This document shows, piece by piece, positions 7,440 to 8,269 of a DNA stretch of 8,269 nt. The DNA lies in assembly GCA_051881635.1 (NCBI GenBank), contig JBJEQG010000158.1:1-8269 (forward strand), read 5' to 3'. Below the pieces are notes generated by a model. The model saw only the letters and a list, made by a program, of their open reading frames with translations, was not told the DNA's origin and did not search any database. Each line of letters starts with the position of its first letter. The first letter of the stretch is position 1. Both the position numbers and the translations under genes were made by a program. The DNA comes from JBJEQG01 sp051881635 (GTDB lineage Bacteria > Bacillota > Clostridia > Oscillospirales > Acutalibacteraceae).

Positions 7440-8269
7440 TTAAGCATTAACTGTCAAAGTAAAGGATTTTACAACGACTGTGCCGCTTGCATCTTTAACT
7501 TTGATTTGTACAGTGTAAGTGCCTGTCTTTGCAGGTGTCCATGTCTTTGTAGCTGTTGTGTTGTAATCTTTGAGCAGTGTCCAACTGTCGGCTGTGCTGT
7601 GCTTTACAACCATAGCATACTGATACGGGCTTGTGCCGCCGCTGGCTTTACCTGTCATTGTTACGGACTGACCCTTTGTAATGCTTGTTGCACTGATTGT
7701 TGAGCTGTTGGTCAAAGCAGTTGAGGCAGCTTTAACTGTCAAAGTAAAGGACTTTGTAACTACTGTATCTTTTGCGTCTTTAACTTTAATTTGTACAGTA
7801 TAAGTACCTGTACTTGCAGGTGTCCATGTCTTTGTAGCTGTTGTGTTGTAAGCCTTCAAGGTTGTCCATGTAGATGCTGTGCTGTGTTTTACAACCATAG
7901 CATATTGATACGGACTTGTGCCACCGCTTGCTTTACCTGTCATTGTTACGGACTGACCCTTTGTAATGCTTGTTGCACTGATTGTTGAGCTGTTGGTCAA
8001 AGCAGTTGAGGCAGCTTTAACAGTCAAAGTAAAGGACTTTGTAACTACTGTACTCTTTGAGTCCTTAACTTTAATTTGTACAGCATAAGTACCTGTTTTT
8101 GAAGGTGTCCATGTTTTTGTTGCTGTTGTGTTGTAAGCCTTCAAAGTTGTCCAAGTATCGGCTGTGCTGTGCTTAACAACCATAGCATACTGATACGGGC
8201 TTGTACCGCCGCTTGCTTTACCTGTCATTGTTACGGACTGACCCTTTGTAATGCTTGTTGCACTGATTG
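7440..8269 (-). CDS. C-terminal part of a repeat-tailed, probably secreted protein (start outside window)
   Basis: The reading frame is open from the window edge to a TAA at 7442-7440, so about 276 C-terminal residues are visible. They are made only of Ig-like repeats about 95 residues long: one partial copy and two complete ones. The copies share ISATSITKG, GGTSPYQYAMV, KTWTP and GTYTVQIKVKD, and the protein ends in TVNA. An internal ATG at 8228 lies inside a repeat and is not the start, because the same frame continues upstream with repeat sequence. The spaced Tyr/Trp pattern resembles Y_Y_Y (triple-tyrosine)/PKD-like beta-sandwich domains, though this family call is tentative. The same repeats end the alpha-amylase and occur in the pullulanase downstream, so I infer that the missing N-terminus is another secreted polysaccharide-active enzyme. 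No dockerin, LPXTG motif or C-terminal membrane segment is present. Confidence 0.85.
   Translation of the reverse strand, partial: ISATSITKGQSVTMTGKASGGTSPYQYAMVVKHSTADTWTTLKAYNTTATKTWTPSKTGTYAVQIKVKDSKSTVVTKSFTLTVKAASTALTNSSTISATSITKGQSVTMTGKASGGTSPYQYAMVVKHSTASTWTTLKAYNTTATKTWTPASTGTYTVQIKVKDAKDTVVTKSFTLTVKAASTALTNSSTISATSITKGQSVTMTGKASGGTSPYQYAMVVKHSTADSWTLLKDYNTTATKTWTPAKTGTYTVQIKVKDASGTVVVKSFTLTVNA
7443..8269 (-). repeat. Tail-repeat array 1: 95-residue (285 bp) Ig-like repeats, 2 full + 1 partial
   Basis: Copies run from 8269 (partial) to 8001, 8000-7716 and 7715-7443. The period is exactly 285 bp. Two of the copies share the variant LKAYN and the last has LKDYN. The junction between copies is KAASTALTNSST. 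Confidence 0.93.

Noticed and set aside
8226..8228. ATG as a start for the upstream gene
   Set aside because: It lies inside a repeat (VTMTGKASGG), has no ribosome binding site, and the frame is open to the window edge with repeat sequence.

Overview
The window looks like part of a starch-degradation locus from a low-to-moderate GC Gram-positive bacterium. I infer a gut-type Clostridia/Ruminococcaceae relative. This rests on strong AGGAGG-type ribosome binding sites, A/T-rich promoters, secreted multidomain GH13 enzymes with CBM26 starch-binding modules, and Thr/Ser/Lys-rich Ig-like tail repeats. The species cannot be fixed from the sequence alone.

All coding sequence is on the minus strand, so transcription runs from high to low coordinates. 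(1) 8269-7440 is the C-terminal end of a protein whose start lies outside the window; only 95-residue tail repeats are visible. (2) 7283-3942 is a complete secreted alpha-amylase of 1113 residues, resembling Bacillus subtilis AmyE (GH13_28-like). It carries an unassigned beta-sandwich-like segment, a CBM26 and four tail repeats. (3) 3835-1 is a secreted type I pullulanase that stays open to the window edge for 1278 codons. It has a CBM48-like N-terminal domain, a GH13 catalytic domain, MucBP-like / CBM26 / MucBP-like modules and at least three tail repeats.

The two complete active sites are complementary. The alpha-amylase cuts internal alpha-1,4 bonds and the pullulanase removes alpha-1,6 branches. 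Both are predicted to be exported. Neither visible part shows a dockerin, cohesin or LPXTG anchor. The shared tail repeats (ten copies over three adjacent genes) are therefore the obvious candidate for a common surface, substrate or partner-binding function, which is inference.

The two intergenic gaps (156 and 106 bp) share a conserved element: a spaced inverted repeat AGGTATGG...CCATACCT, with one arm lying 5 bp upstream of a -10-like box in both cases. This looks like an operator/promoter unit that would co-regulate the amylase and pullulanase genes, and is the best candidate here for something undescribed. I see no RNA genes, mobile elements or CRISPR array. No gap without a gene exceeds 300 bp.
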